The notes: generated by a model not told the origin, from the letters alone. Counted from the first letter of the stretch, positions 34,917-43,750 are shown. The stretch is DNA of 64,000 nucleotides from JBDRMV01 sp043825615 (GCA_043825615.1 JBDRRS010000020.1:20152-84151); one strand, 5' to 3'. Program-made: numbers and translations.

Positions 34917-35677
34917 ACCGGCTTCGCCCCCCTCCTCATTTTTACGGTTTTTACCGCAAGGTCTATGAGTCCCGAAAACAGATACGCTATCAGCATAAGC
35001 GAAATTATACTTTCCGGATACATTATCAACATCACAATCCACAAAACGACTATCATAAAAACCTTCAAAGGCAGCATCCCGGTGAGTTTAAAACTGCTGC
35101 CGTTGGGGTATCTTATCTTGGTCAGCATCAGGAAAGAAATTATTATTATGGCAAAGGGCAGTATGTGCGCGAAAGCCGGCGCTTTCTCCACGAGAAATTT
35201 AAAACTCCTCTTGGGGACATCCGCCTTGTATATCTCCATCAGCAGCACAAATGCAGCCCAGATTCCCGCCGCTGCGGGAGACGGCAGCCCTTCAAAATAA
35301 GGCGATTTTTTATCGGGATCCGCGGCCGCATTGTAGCGCGCAAGGCGTATCGCCACGGCCAGCACGTATATGAAGCACGCGGCCCAGCCATGCCGGAAAT
35401 CCTTAAGATAATACACCCATAAAAGTATCGCCGGCGCCACGCCGAACGACACCATATCCGCCAAACTGTCAAACTCAATGCCGAAACCGGAACTCGTCTT
35501 TGAAAAGCGCGCAAGTCGCCCGTCTATTATATCCATCACCCAGCCGAGCACAATCAGCCATGCCGCCAGCATATAACGCTCGTTAAAAGCCGAAAGCGCC
35601 GACATAAAACCGCAGCCGAGGTTTATTGCCGTAAAAACGCTCGGGAGATATATTCCTTTCTTTATTCTGATTGCCAT
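34913..35677 (-). CDS. pssA: CDP-diacylglycerol-serine O-phosphatidyltransferase
   Basis: 254 residues from ATG 35677 (an upstream TTG at 35701 is possible). The CDP-alcohol phosphotransferase signature is complete: DIIDGRLARFSK then GFGIEFDSLAD, with three Asp metal ligands. About seven to eight membrane helices. It makes phosphatidylserine; the gene overlaps psd by 16 bp, which makes phosphatidylethanolamine from that product. Confidence 0.93.
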   Translation of the reverse strand: MAIRIKKGIYLPSVFTAINLGCGFMSALSAFNERYMLAAWLIVLGWVMDIIDGRLARFSKTSSGFGIEFDSLADMVSFGVAPAILLWVYYLKDFRHGWAACFIYVLAVAIRLARYNAAADPDKKSPYFEGLPSPAAAGIWAAFVLLMEIYKADVPKRSFKFLVEKAPAFAHILPFAIIIISFLMLTKIRYPNGSSFKLTGMLPLKVFMIVVLWIVMLIMYPESIISLMLIAYLFSGLIDLAVKTVKMRRGAKPV

Positions 35678-36312
35678 TTCGCCAGTTTTGTTTGAGCGCA
35701 ATTAACTTTATCGCCGGCCTTTACGAGGACTTCGCACGTTTCGGGAAATTCGCAGTCAACCTGCGAGCCGAATTTTATCATGCCTGTTTTTTCTCCCTGC
35801 TTTACAGAATCCCCTTCTTTTTTCCAGCAGAGGATTCTCCTCGCTACGGAACCCGCTATCTGCGTAACCATGACACTTTTTCCCCCCGCGGTTTCAAAAA
35901 GGACTTTATTCCTTTCGTTTTCCGTGTGAGCGGCGCCGGATGCGGCATTTGAGAATTTCCCACTGATATAATTTATTTCCTTTATCCTCCCGCTGCAGGG
36001 CGCCCGCTGGATATGGTAGTCGAGGATGCTCATAAAAATCCTCACGACTGTTTTATCATGAGATGTTTCAACGCCCAGAACCCGGCCCGACGCCGGAGAA
36101 AGAATAAACGAATTGTCTTCCTCCACGTTTATTTCGGGGTCCCTGAAAAAGCGCGCCGTCAAGAGGCACAGAATAAGCGCAATCAGGGCGGCATAGAAAT
36201 TCCATGCCGCAAAAATGTTTTTCGGCCGGCAAAAAAACAGCATCAGAACGCACGCCAGAAAAATCGCCGCTGGCGGAATTACCGCAGGCCATATCTCCCC
36301 TGACACTTTCAT
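35662..36312 (-). CDS. psd: Phosphatidylserine decarboxylase (short, archaeal-type)
   Basis: 216 residues. Two N-terminal membrane helices (about 10-28, 34-52), then the PSD core: FILSPASGRV, IFMSILDYHIQRAP and the autocleavage region MIKFGSQVD, where Gly-Ser is the expected processing site giving a pyruvoyl group. It lies 10 bp after ilvC and overlaps pssA. Confidence 0.92.
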   Translation of the reverse strand: MKVSGEIWPAVIPPAAIFLACVLMLFFCRPKNIFAAWNFYAALIALILCLLTARFFRDPEINVEEDNSFILSPASGRVLGVETSHDKTVVRIFMSILDYHIQRAPCSGRIKEINYISGKFSNAASGAAHTENERNKVLFETAGGKSVMVTQIAGSVARRILCWKKEGDSVKQGEKTGMIKFGSQVDCEFPETCEVLVKAGDKVNCAQTKLAKWQSE

Positions 36313-36322
36313 AGGTCTGTAA

Positions 36323-37321
36323 TTATTTTTTCGGCTTAAGCCAAGCCATCATTTTCCTGAGTTTTGCGCCCACCTTCTCGATCGGGTGTTCGAAGGACTC
36401 CTTCCTCGACTGATTGAACATGGGTCTCCCGACCCTGTTTTCAAGAAGCCATTCCTTTGCGAATGCGCCGGAGGTAATCTCGCCCAGGATTTTTTTCATT
36501 TCGCGCTTCGTATCTTCTGTGATGATTCTTTTACCTCTCGTGTATTCGCCGTACTCGGCGGTGTCGGAAATCGAGTAATTCATCCAGCCGATTCCTTTCA
36601 CGTGCATCATATCAATAATCAGTTTCAGTTCGTGGAAACATTCAAAGTACGCAATTTCCGGCTGGTAGCCCGCCTCCACAAGGGTCTCGAAGCCCGCTTT
36701 TACGAGTTCGACAATACCCCCGCACAGAACCGTCTGCTCGCCGAAGAGGTCGGTTTCCGTCTCTTCCGAAAACGTCGTCTCCAGAGTTCCCACGCGCGTC
36801 CCGCCGATTCCCTTGGAATACGCAAGAGCCAGTTTTTTTGCTTTCTTTGAGGCGTCCTGGTAAACCCCTATTAAATTCGGGACACCTCCGCCGGCTGCGA
36901 ACACGTCCCTGACGAGGTGGCCCGGACCCTTGGGCGCAACCAGTATAACGTCAATATCCTTCGGGGGGACAATCTGTCCGAACCTGATGTTGAAACCGTG
37001 GGAAAAACCTAAAATGTTTCCTTTCTTCAGGTTAGGTTCTATGTCATTTTTATAAACCATTGACTGAACCTCGTCGGGAACGAGGAGTTGAATCCAGTCG
37101 GCTTTTTTCGCCGCTGCCGACGCAGTCAGCGGTTTGAAACCGTGTTTGATTGCCGTCTTATAATTATCGCTGCCGGTGACCTCGGAGACAATAACCTTTA
37201 TGCCCGAATCCCTGAGATTCTGCGCCTGCGCGTGACCCTGGGAACCGTAACCTATAATCGCCACGGTCTTCCCTTTCAAAAGTCCGAGATTTGCGTCCCT
37301 GTCGTAATAAACCTTTGCCAT
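36323..37321 (-). CDS. ilvC: Ketol-acid reductoisomerase (NADP+)
   Basis: 332 residues from the second of two adjacent ATGs, because AGGAGG is 6 nt from it and only 3 nt from the first (37324). Rossmann motif GYGSQGHAQAQNLRDSG, then ILVAPKGPGHLVR, and the catalytic acidic residues in DLFGEQTVLCGG and ECFHELKLIIDMM. Class I KARI of valine, leucine and isoleucine synthesis. First gene of an apparent ilvC-psd-pssA-leuACDB operon. Confidence 0.96.
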   Translation of the reverse strand: MAKVYYDRDANLGLLKGKTVAIIGYGSQGHAQAQNLRDSGIKVIVSEVTGSDNYKTAIKHGFKPLTASAAAKKADWIQLLVPDEVQSMVYKNDIEPNLKKGNILGFSHGFNIRFGQIVPPKDIDVILVAPKGPGHLVRDVFAAGGGVPNLIGVYQDASKKAKKLALAYSKGIGGTRVGTLETTFSEETETDLFGEQTVLCGGIVELVKAGFETLVEAGYQPEIAYFECFHELKLIIDMMHVKGIGWMNYSISDTAEYGEYTRGKRIITEDTKREMKKILGEITSGAFAKEWLLENRVGRPMFNQSRKESFEHPIEKVGAKLRKMMAWLKPKK

Positions 37322-37411
37322 CATTAACCTCCTAAACGTTAATTTAATTTAATATGAATTATAACACATTTTCAAAAAAAATTGTATAGCCCGAAGAATT
37401 ACCGTGTACAG

Positions 37412-37480
37412 AAAAATGGGGTCAGCTCTGATTTTTTTTAATAAGTTATCCGTAGAAAAAATAGAACTGACCCCATTTTT
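37412..37480. repeat. GGGGTCAG palindrome, copy 2 (possible bidirectional terminator)
   Basis: Arms AAAAATGGGGTCAGCTCT and its near-perfect complement at 37456-37480 enclose an AT-rich loop. It starts immediately after the stop codon of the anti-sigma gene, and T-runs follow the arms on both sides, so it could terminate transcription. The core matches 19577-19629. Confidence 0.8.
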
Positions 37481-38503
37481 TTACTTCGCGAGAACAACCG
37501 TGCCCTTGAACCTGTGCGCTCCGATTTCAAGTATGTACAGATAGATTCCGCCCTCCTGCAGGCGGCCGTCTTTGTTTGTTCCGTCCCATTCCACCGTCTC
37601 AGGCGTATTTTTATGAATTTCCGTTATCACGCTTCCGGTAAGGTCATATACGGTCAGTTTGATTTTTAAACTTTCCGAGGTAGAATATTTAAACTTTACG
37701 GTATCGCTGAAATTATCACCGTTCGGCGTAAAGGGGTTGTCTTTCACTTCCGTCAGCGTAACACCCGTAACCGACGCCGTAACCCTGGGTCCGGACAAAT
37801 ATCTCGCGGCACTGCTGATATCTCTTTCTTCCATCCTGCCCGAGACGGACTTGCTTACAAAATTCCGCGCCTCCGAGACCTTTGCTCCCCACGCAACCAT
37901 GTTTTCAATAACATCTTTCACGACAACATCGTCTAACTTTTCTTTTCTCCCGGCTGTCTCCGCCCTGATACTGTCAACGGCTTTTGCAATCTCAACGCTC
38001 TTCGCGGGAGTCAGTTGCCTTTCTTTTTTTAGAGTGGTTATTTTCACTTCTTTATAGGGCTTTTCGGCTATCTTTTCAGGTTTTACTTTAAGTTTCCGTC
38101 CGGCTGTTTCAGGTTTTTCCGGTAACTTCGCCGCAATCCTTTCAGCCCCGGGGATTTCAGGTTCTTTGAAATATCTGTTTAATACGACAATGCAAATAAG
38201 CGCGGCGGCGCATGCCGTAAGAGCATATTTGAAATAAGGGTTTCTCAGGATGTTCCCCGAATATGAAACAGGAATCCGCTCTTTCTCAATCTCTTCCATT
38301 ACTCCTGCGTAAACGTGCTCCGGAACGTCCGGCACCGGAATTGACAGGGATGCCTGTCTTACCCGCTTCAGTTCTTCAAGGTAATCCCTGCATTTCCCGC
38401 ACGCGTCAATATGGGTTTTAAGATATTTCTCGTCGGAATGACCGAGAACCCCGTCAATATAGGCGGATATCAGTTCCCTGAATTTATCACAATTATTATT
38501 CAT
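37481..38503 (-). CDS. Zinc-finger anti-sigma factor with C-terminal FlgD/CHU_C-type domain
   Basis: 340 residues from ATG 38503, two bases after the sigma stop. Residues 1-50 form an anti-sigma zinc finger with HIDACGKC (His-x3-Cys-x2-Cys). A transmembrane helix lies near 89-107. A Lys/Glu-rich linker (about 110-235) would be periplasmic. The last 90 residues form an Ig-like FlgD/CHU_C-type domain (NPFTPNGDNFSDTVKF ... VYDLTGSVITEI ... EGGIYLYILEIG) ending in KGTVVLAK, the same ending as the large surface protein of this operon. The cytoplasmic part should hold the ECF sigma factor; the periplasmic domain probably senses something related to the surface protein's C-terminus. Confidence 0.88.
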   Translation of the reverse strand: MNNNCDKFRELISAYIDGVLGHSDEKYLKTHIDACGKCRDYLEELKRVRQASLSIPVPDVPEHVYAGVMEEIEKERIPVSYSGNILRNPYFKYALTACAAALICIVVLNRYFKEPEIPGAERIAAKLPEKPETAGRKLKVKPEKIAEKPYKEVKITTLKKERQLTPAKSVEIAKAVDSIRAETAGRKEKLDDVVVKDVIENMVAWGAKVSEARNFVSKSVSGRMEERDISSAARYLSGPRVTASVTGVTLTEVKDNPFTPNGDNFSDTVKFKYSTSESLKIKLTVYDLTGSVITEIHKNTPETVEWDGTNKDGRLQEGGIYLYILEIGAHRFKGTVVLAK

Positions 38504-38505
38504 TG

Positions 38506-39123
38506 CTAATCTTCCATTACCGTTCCCCGCATCTCTTTCATTATCCCGTGAAGTTTTTCCCTCGCCCTTGAAAGCCGCGACCTCACCGTGCCCGTGGGGC
38601 ACTTCATTGTCACCGCTATATCCTCATAGGAAACGTTCTCCAGGTCTCTCAGGGAAATTATCCCCCGCTCGCTGTCGTCAAGTTTCTCAAGCGCCCTCAT
38701 CACAAACCTCTGCGTTTCATTAAGTTCCATTTTCCTCTCATGAGACATTCCCGTGTCCGGAATAATCTCTCTCAGCGTTGATGCCTCATCCCCGGGGCAG
38801 TCGTTAGATTTCTCATCAAGGGAAACGGTTTTAAATCTGTCTCTGATTCTCCTTTCATTCTGCCACCGGTTATAAGTTATCCGGTAAACCCACACCGAGA
38901 AAGACGCCCTTCCCCTGAACCCGTCTATGCCCTTATAAGCGCTTACAAAAGAATCCTGCACAAGGTCCTCCGCATCATGCATATTACCCGTCAGCCCGTA
39001 TGCGAGTTTCATAATCCTCTTACTGCAGCTTCTTATGAGTTCTCCGAATGCGTCCCTGTCGCCGCGTTTCGCTCTTTCAACAAGCGTTTTCTCGTATGGT
39101 GTTATCGCCAGAAAGATAAGCAA
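38506..39123 (-). CDS. ECF-type RNA polymerase sigma factor
   Basis: 205 residues. Region 2 is DAEDLVQDSFVSAYKGI with FSVWVYRITYNRWQNERR; region 4 is DLENVSYEDIAVTMKCPTGTVRSRLSRAREKL. The only plausible start is TTG 39121-39123, one base after the PorV-like stop, so translation is probably coupled. Downstream is its anti-sigma factor. Three GGAACTT...TCTAA sites nearby resemble sigma-E-type promoters and are the likely targets. Confidence 0.93.
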   Translation of the reverse strand: MLIFLAITPYEKTLVERAKRGDRDAFGELIRSCSKRIMKLAYGLTGNMHDAEDLVQDSFVSAYKGIDGFRGRASFSVWVYRITYNRWQNERRIRDRFKTVSLDEKSNDCPGDEASTLREIIPDTGMSHERKMELNETQRFVMRALEKLDDSERGIISLRDLENVSYEDIAVTMKCPTGTVRSRLSRAREKLHGIMKEMRGTVMED

Positions 39124-39124
39124 A

Positions 39125-40054
39125 TCAGAATCTTACCGTGGTGGAGAAATTATGATTCCCGCCCATATCCTTCATCCCCTCGTCCAGACGCTGGTCATAA
39201 CTGTAGTCAATTTGTATGTCCGCATTTTTTAATCTTAAAATATAACTGAACCCTGCCGAAAATTTCGAGAACTTATTGTTGCCCGCGCCGTATCCCGCCC
39301 TCACCGCGGCAGCGCCGACCCACCTTTCAAAACCGACCAGTATTTTCTTATCCCTGTTTATGTTTTTCATTAGAGTCCTGTCCAGCGATATAAGGGTTCC
39401 CTTAAAATCATAGCCCAGACCAAGCCGGTACTCCGCAGGCACGATGTCTTTCTTGTATATGCCTATGTCCGGCTCGTTCACGTTCTTCGCCGCAAAACCG
39501 GCGGACAACCCCTTCATTTTATATACAATCCCCGCGTCCAGCCCCCACCCCGACGCGCTATAGCCCCCGCTTACGAATGTCGGGTCCTTGATTGTGTAAC
39601 TGTTGCTGCCGTACCGCTTCTGCATATATTTCAGGTTCAAACCGGCATAAAGATTCCGCACGTACGGAACACATCCCGCCCCCGTTATTATATACTCGCT
39701 CTCCGAATACAAATCGCTCCCGAATGCCACCGCGCTCAGCCCCGCCGCCCCGTATCCCGTTATCAGCCCGCCGTATCCCAGATAACTCAGCGTAAGCGAG
39801 TCGTCCAGGTCGGGAAAAAGTTTTGAATACATCCCCGTGGCTTCTCTCTTCTTCATAAGCGCCAGGCCCGCCGGGTTCCAGCACGCCGAATTCACGTCGT
39901 CGCAAACTGCCGTATATGCTCCCGCCATTCCCAGCGCCCGCGCCCCCGCGTCCAGATACTGAAAAGCCGCCTCCGACGAGGCCGTAAATAGTAAACAGTG
40001 AACAGTAAATAGAAAGAAAACAAACATGGTTTTTTCTTTTCTTTTAAAACTCAT
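39125..40054 (-). CDS. PorV/PorQ-family outer-membrane protein
   Basis: 309 residues from ATG 40054 (GTG 40066 and ATG 40027 are alternatives). Signal peptide, then the family start AFQYLDAGARALGMAGAYTAV and CWNPAGLALM, followed by alternating beta strands ending in a terminal Phe. PorV and PorQ proteins act in type IX secretion, PorV shuttling cargo that carries C-terminal sorting domains. It lies 17 bp after a surface-protein gene with such a domain. The signal-peptide codons hold a period-7 repeat at 39983-40010. Confidence 0.85.
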   Translation of the reverse strand: MSFKRKEKTMFVFFLFTVHCLLFTASSEAAFQYLDAGARALGMAGAYTAVCDDVNSACWNPAGLALMKKREATGMYSKLFPDLDDSLTLSYLGYGGLITGYGAAGLSAVAFGSDLYSESEYIITGAGCVPYVRNLYAGLNLKYMQKRYGSNSYTIKDPTFVSGGYSASGWGLDAGIVYKMKGLSAGFAAKNVNEPDIGIYKKDIVPAEYRLGLGYDFKGTLISLDRTLMKNINRDKKILVGFERWVGAAAVRAGYGAGNNKFSKFSAGFSYILRLKNADIQIDYSYDQRLDEGMKDMGGNHNFSTTVRF

Positions 40055-40071
40055 TTCACTCTTCACTCTCT

Positions 40072-43000
40072 TTATTTTGCCAGAACAACCGTCCCCTTCG
40101 CCCTGTTATTCCCGACCATCAGGTAATATATGTACACCCCTCCTTCCACAAGACGGCCGCTGTCGCTCGTCCCGTTCCAGTAAGGCACCACGCCCGGAGT
40201 TCCGGTTATCGTCTTTATAAGATTCCCGCCGATATTATATATCCGTATGGTCACCGGCAGGTTGTCCGGATTGTCAAAATAAAAATGCACCCTGTCGTAT
40301 TCCCCGTCGGGGTTCGGCGTAAACGGGTTCGGCCCTATGCCTTTCATGCTGAAAGCTTTCGGCTTCGCGGATGCCATTATCGCGTACTTGGAAAGATGCG
40401 TAACATCCGCCGTTACCGTCTGGAAACCCGTATCAACCGTCCCCCCTATCTTCTGCCACTGCACCCCGTCGTGATAAAAGAGCGCAATATTATTTGCCGC
40501 ATCGGAAGCATCCACGTTCGTGTTGTAAACCTTCCCGCCCACAACATTGTAATGCAGCGTCAATGTTACGGGCACATTGAAGTCCGTTATCTTCTGCCCC
40601 GTCGTCTGCTCCCGCGCGCTCAAATCATACGATACCGCCTGATTGGTCTCCGGATTAACGGCAGTAAAATTCATCAGAGCGTTAGCGCTTACCGCTCCCG
40701 CAGGTATTACCAGTTTCGTCGCGCTGTCATTGCTCGCCACTATCGTCCCTCCCGCCGTCGTTATAAGTTCGGATACCTCTATCTCACCCGATACAGGCGT
40801 CAGGTCCCCGCTTGTCGCATATATAATCACACTTCCCGCCCCGTTTGCATCAGGCGTGAAAGTTGCCTTAATCTCACCCGAGGCATCCGTGGTCCCGTAA
40901 GACGGGCTGACCGTTCCTGCCCCCTGCGTAACATTAAAACTGACATCTCCTCCCGATATGGGATTGCCGTAATAGTCCTTTAACACAACCGTTATCTGCG
41001 CCGTCTGACCCGTCAGAATCGACGAGGGATTAACCGAAATGCTCAATGCCGCCTGATACGATGAAATCATGTGTATCGTATTGCTCAGTCCCGTATTGTC
41101 CAGACCGTCGGTCGCTTTTATTTTTATATCCTCTGCTTTTGTATATGTCTGGTGCGTCACCGTCCCGACCCCGTTGGATATCCCTGCCGCCGGCACTCCT
41201 AAAATACCGGAACCCGCCTGTGACGGCTCGGATGACAGCATCGCCTGCAGTGTTACGGAGGTATTGTAATTTATTGTGTCACCGGTGTCGTTTTTTGCAT
41301 AAATTGTTACCGTGAATAAACTTCCGGTAACCACTGCCGTGGGCGCTGAAACCTCATAATGGTCAAGTTCCGTCGCTCCTACTCTGATTCCGTCGGAAGA
41401 GACAGGAGCGCTTTTAAGTCCTGCATTATTCTCGGCTTTAACTAAAAAATAATATGTATCTCCGACCGTCAGCGTCAGTCCCGTAACAATAATTGAGGTA
41501 ACATTATCCGCATACGTCCAACTGCTTACATCCACCCCGCCCGACGATGTTCCGACCGCATACCAATAACCCTTGATTCCGCTCTCGGCATCAGAGCCCG
41601 CCGTCCAGTTTGCCGATAACTGTGTTTGCGAAAAAGTTACATCAGAATCGGTGCTTAATCCGTCACTCACAGCCCCCGGCTCCACTGGAGAAGAAACATC
41701 AACATAATCATACGTTACCGTAAAATCATACAGCACCGGCGTCTGAGACGAAACTGATGTCGAGAAGTTTGCTCTTACTTGAATATATTGTGCCGAGGCC
41801 GAAGTAATCGCAGACCCCGACGTAGTATAACTCGACGACCAACTCGACCACGTTGTCCCGTCATCCGAAGTCCTCGTGTTGAACGTTATCTCCGTCCCCC
41901 CCGGCTCCTCCGCCGTCCACGATATTGTATCCCAGGATACCTTTGCTCCCAAATTCTTCGACGCAGAAATATAATTCCCTGAATTACTCCCTGCCCATTT
42001 GAGGTAGTAAATTTCCCTATTCCCCAAACTATTATCATCCCATGCGATGTGCAAATTACCCGAAAACTCTAAACAAAACGATAAACTAACAGACGTTCCA
42101 TTGCTATTTGAAATATTGATTGACTCTCGTCCCGTTCCATCCGCATCCACCCATTCACTGCCGTTCCATTTAAGATAATATACTTCAACCTGTCCTAAAG
42201 AATTATCTGTCCACACAATACTTGGATTATCAAAATAATTCAGACGAATAACTGGATTATAAGCTGTCTCAGAATTTGAAATATTTATTGATTCCTGCCC
42301 GGAGCCGTCTGCATCAACCCATGATGAACCGTCCCACTTGAGATAGTAGATTTCGCAGCCTCCGGGAAAGGGAGGAGATTCTTCCCATGCAATATGCGGT
42401 TTTCCTGAAGAATCCATATAAAGTGAAGGTGTATTGGATCCTGTACTATTACTTGAAACATTGACCGACTCCTGTCCTGAACCATCAGCATCCACCCATT
42501 CACTCCCGTTCCATTTAAGATAGAAAATCTCATCATATATTGATGACGTAGAATTCTCCCATGCAATACCCGGGTGACCAGAGGAATCCAAATAGAGAGA
42601 TGGTTTTTCTGAACTTCTACTATTATTGAAAATATTAACTGACTCTTGTCCCGTTCCATCTGCATCCACCCATTCACTGCCGTTCCATTTAAGATAATAA
42701 ATTTGATAAGGTTCCCAGTCATTTACCCGACCACTCCAAACCACATGTGGATTATCTGATGAATCTAAAAACAATATAGGCGTGGAAACCCATTTACTTA
42801 TCCCGCTTGAAATATCTATTGATTCTCGGCCTGAACCATCCGCATCCACCCATTTACTGCCGTTCCATTTGAGATAATATACTTGATATTCATTTAAATC
42901 CGAAATATAGTTTTGCCAGATAATATGAGGATTTCCGGTGCTATCTATCCTTAAAGTAGGATATGAAGAAGTATCTGCATCATTCGAAACATTAATCGAA

Positions 43001-43371
43001 TCCCCACCAGAGCCATCCGCATCTACCCATTCACTGTCGTTCCATTTTAAATAGTATATCTCACTATTACCTGTTGTATTATCGCTCCAAGCTACGTGTA
43101 GATATCCCGAGTTATCTATAGAAATAAATGGCCGAAGTGAATCTCCAGTATTATTTGAAATATTAATTGATTCCTGACCTGTCCCGTCCGTATCCACCCA
43201 TTCTTTTTGTAAAGTTACCGAATCTCCAATAACAGAAACATACGATGAAGTTCCAATACTAAAATCAGAATTAGTCGTCTCCTGCCAACTATCCGCAAAA
43301 CAAATTGAGATTGAAGAAACTAAAAAGATTAGCATTGATGTAAAGCTCGCCGCAATTCTTTTACTCTTCAT
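40072..43371 (-). CDS. Large surface protein: seven-bladed propeller, Ig-like domains, sorting-type C-terminus
   Basis: 1099 residues from ATG 43371, with GAGGAG 10 nt upstream; signal peptide about 1-26. Residues about 45-460 contain seven repeats of 55-60 residues (core IYYLKWNGSEWVDADGSG then PSLYLDSSGKPHIAW). A lone EWVDTDGTGQES precedes repeat 1, while the last repeat lacks that strand, so the propeller would close by strand exchange. A beta-sandwich domain (about 465-560), a fibronectin-III-like unit (about 565-660) and Big_1-type Ig domains (about 670-865) follow, then a ZU5-like segment. The final 90 residues match the anti-sigma C-terminus (NPFTPNPDGEYDRVHF ... KGTVVLAK). Two ECF-type promoters lie upstream. 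Confidence 0.88.
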   Translation of the reverse strand: MKSKRIAASFTSMLIFLVSSISICFADSWQETTNSDFSIGTSSYVSVIGDSVTLQKEWVDTDGTGQESINISNNTGDSLRPFISIDNSGYLHVAWSDNTTGNSEIYYLKWNDSEWVDADGSGGDSINVSNDADTSSYPTLRIDSTGNPHIIWQNYISDLNEYQVYYLKWNGSKWVDADGSGRESIDISSGISKWVSTPILFLDSSDNPHVVWSGRVNDWEPYQIYYLKWNGSEWVDADGTGQESVNIFNNSRSSEKPSLYLDSSGHPGIAWENSTSSIYDEIFYLKWNGSEWVDADGSGQESVNVSSNSTGSNTPSLYMDSSGKPHIAWEESPPFPGGCEIYYLKWDGSSWVDADGSGQESINISNSETAYNPVIRLNYFDNPSIVWTDNSLGQVEVYYLKWNGSEWVDADGTGRESINISNSNGTSVSLSFCLEFSGNLHIAWDDNSLGNREIYYLKWAGSNSGNYISASKNLGAKVSWDTISWTAEEPGGTEITFNTRTSDDGTTWSSWSSSYTTSGSAITSASAQYIQVRANFSTSVSSQTPVLYDFTVTYDYVDVSSPVEPGAVSDGLSTDSDVTFSQTQLSANWTAGSDAESGIKGYWYAVGTSSGGVDVSSWTYADNVTSIIVTGLTLTVGDTYYFLVKAENNAGLKSAPVSSDGIRVGATELDHYEVSAPTAVVTGSLFTVTIYAKNDTGDTINYNTSVTLQAMLSSEPSQAGSGILGVPAAGISNGVGTVTHQTYTKAEDIKIKATDGLDNTGLSNTIHMISSYQAALSISVNPSSILTGQTAQITVVLKDYYGNPISGGDVSFNVTQGAGTVSPSYGTTDASGEIKATFTPDANGAGSVIIYATSGDLTPVSGEIEVSELITTAGGTIVASNDSATKLVIPAGAVSANALMNFTAVNPETNQAVSYDLSAREQTTGQKITDFNVPVTLTLHYNVVGGKVYNTNVDASDAANNIALFYHDGVQWQKIGGTVDTGFQTVTADVTHLSKYAIMASAKPKAFSMKGIGPNPFTPNPDGEYDRVHFYFDNPDNLPVTIRIYNIGGNLIKTITGTPGVVPYWNGTSDSGRLVEGGVYIYYLMVGNNRAKGTVVLAK

Positions 43372-43491
43372 CTTTTCTTTCTCCTCTTCCATTTTTAAAT
43401 TATATCATTTTTCTCTCATTTCTCTATATCCGTTCTTCAACACTGTTTACCTTACTTCTAAGACCCGTTCGCCTCGCTTCTCTCGCTCAGG

Positions 43492-43516
43492 GTGAAGGGC
43501 GCTTCGCCCCCTTCAC
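43492..43516. other. GC-rich hairpin in the leader of the surface-protein operon
   Basis: GTGAAGGGC, GCTTCGCC and CCCTTCAC form a strong stem-loop at the predicted transcription start of the nearer ECF-type promoter. It has no T-run and may stabilise the 5' end. The wider gap 43372-44023 also holds two promoters and a pseudogene. Confidence 0.5.
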
Positions 43517-43520
43517 TTCT

Positions 43521-43549
43521 TTAGACAATATTTGAGGTAAAAAAGTTCC
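43521..43549 (-). promoter_or_regulatory. ECF (sigma-E-like) promoter P1 of the surface-protein operon
   Basis: Minus strand: GGAACTT (43549-43543), 16-bp spacer starting TTTTACC, GTCTAA (43526-43521). It matches the sigma-E-type pattern and two other sites in the locus. It lies about 150 bp before ATG 43371. Confidence 0.75.
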
Positions 43550-43721
43550 ATTTCTGCACCTTTTTATGGGTGTAAACCGGGCAAATGCGTAGAATTTACC
43601 GACGGTGAAGTCCTAAAACTAATTATTTATGAAATATATTTTTCTCTTTTTTTAAACATTTTTTTCAATCATTCAATCATCAGATTACCAGATCGACAAT
43701 TTCTTATTACCTCCTACTTTT

Positions 43722-43750
43722 TTAGATAAATTTTAGGGTAAAAAAGTTCC
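43722..43750 (-). promoter_or_regulatory. ECF (sigma-E-like) promoter P2, tandem upstream copy
   Basis: Minus strand: GGAACTT (43750-43744), 16-bp spacer starting TTTTACC, ATCTAA (43727-43722). It points the same way as P1, 200 bp further upstream, just after the pseudogene copy of the 51-residue gene. An AGGAGGT sequence shortly downstream has no long reading frame behind it. Confidence 0.7.

Noticed and set aside
42060..43240. DNA-level tandem repeats in the surface-protein gene
   Set aside because: Periodicity of about 170 bp follows from the propeller protein repeats, with diverged codons; not a separate repeat element.
39125..43371. Complete type IX secretion system
   Set aside because: Only a PorV/PorQ-type protein and C-terminal-domain proteins are present; no PorK, L, M, N or SprA-like gene in the window.
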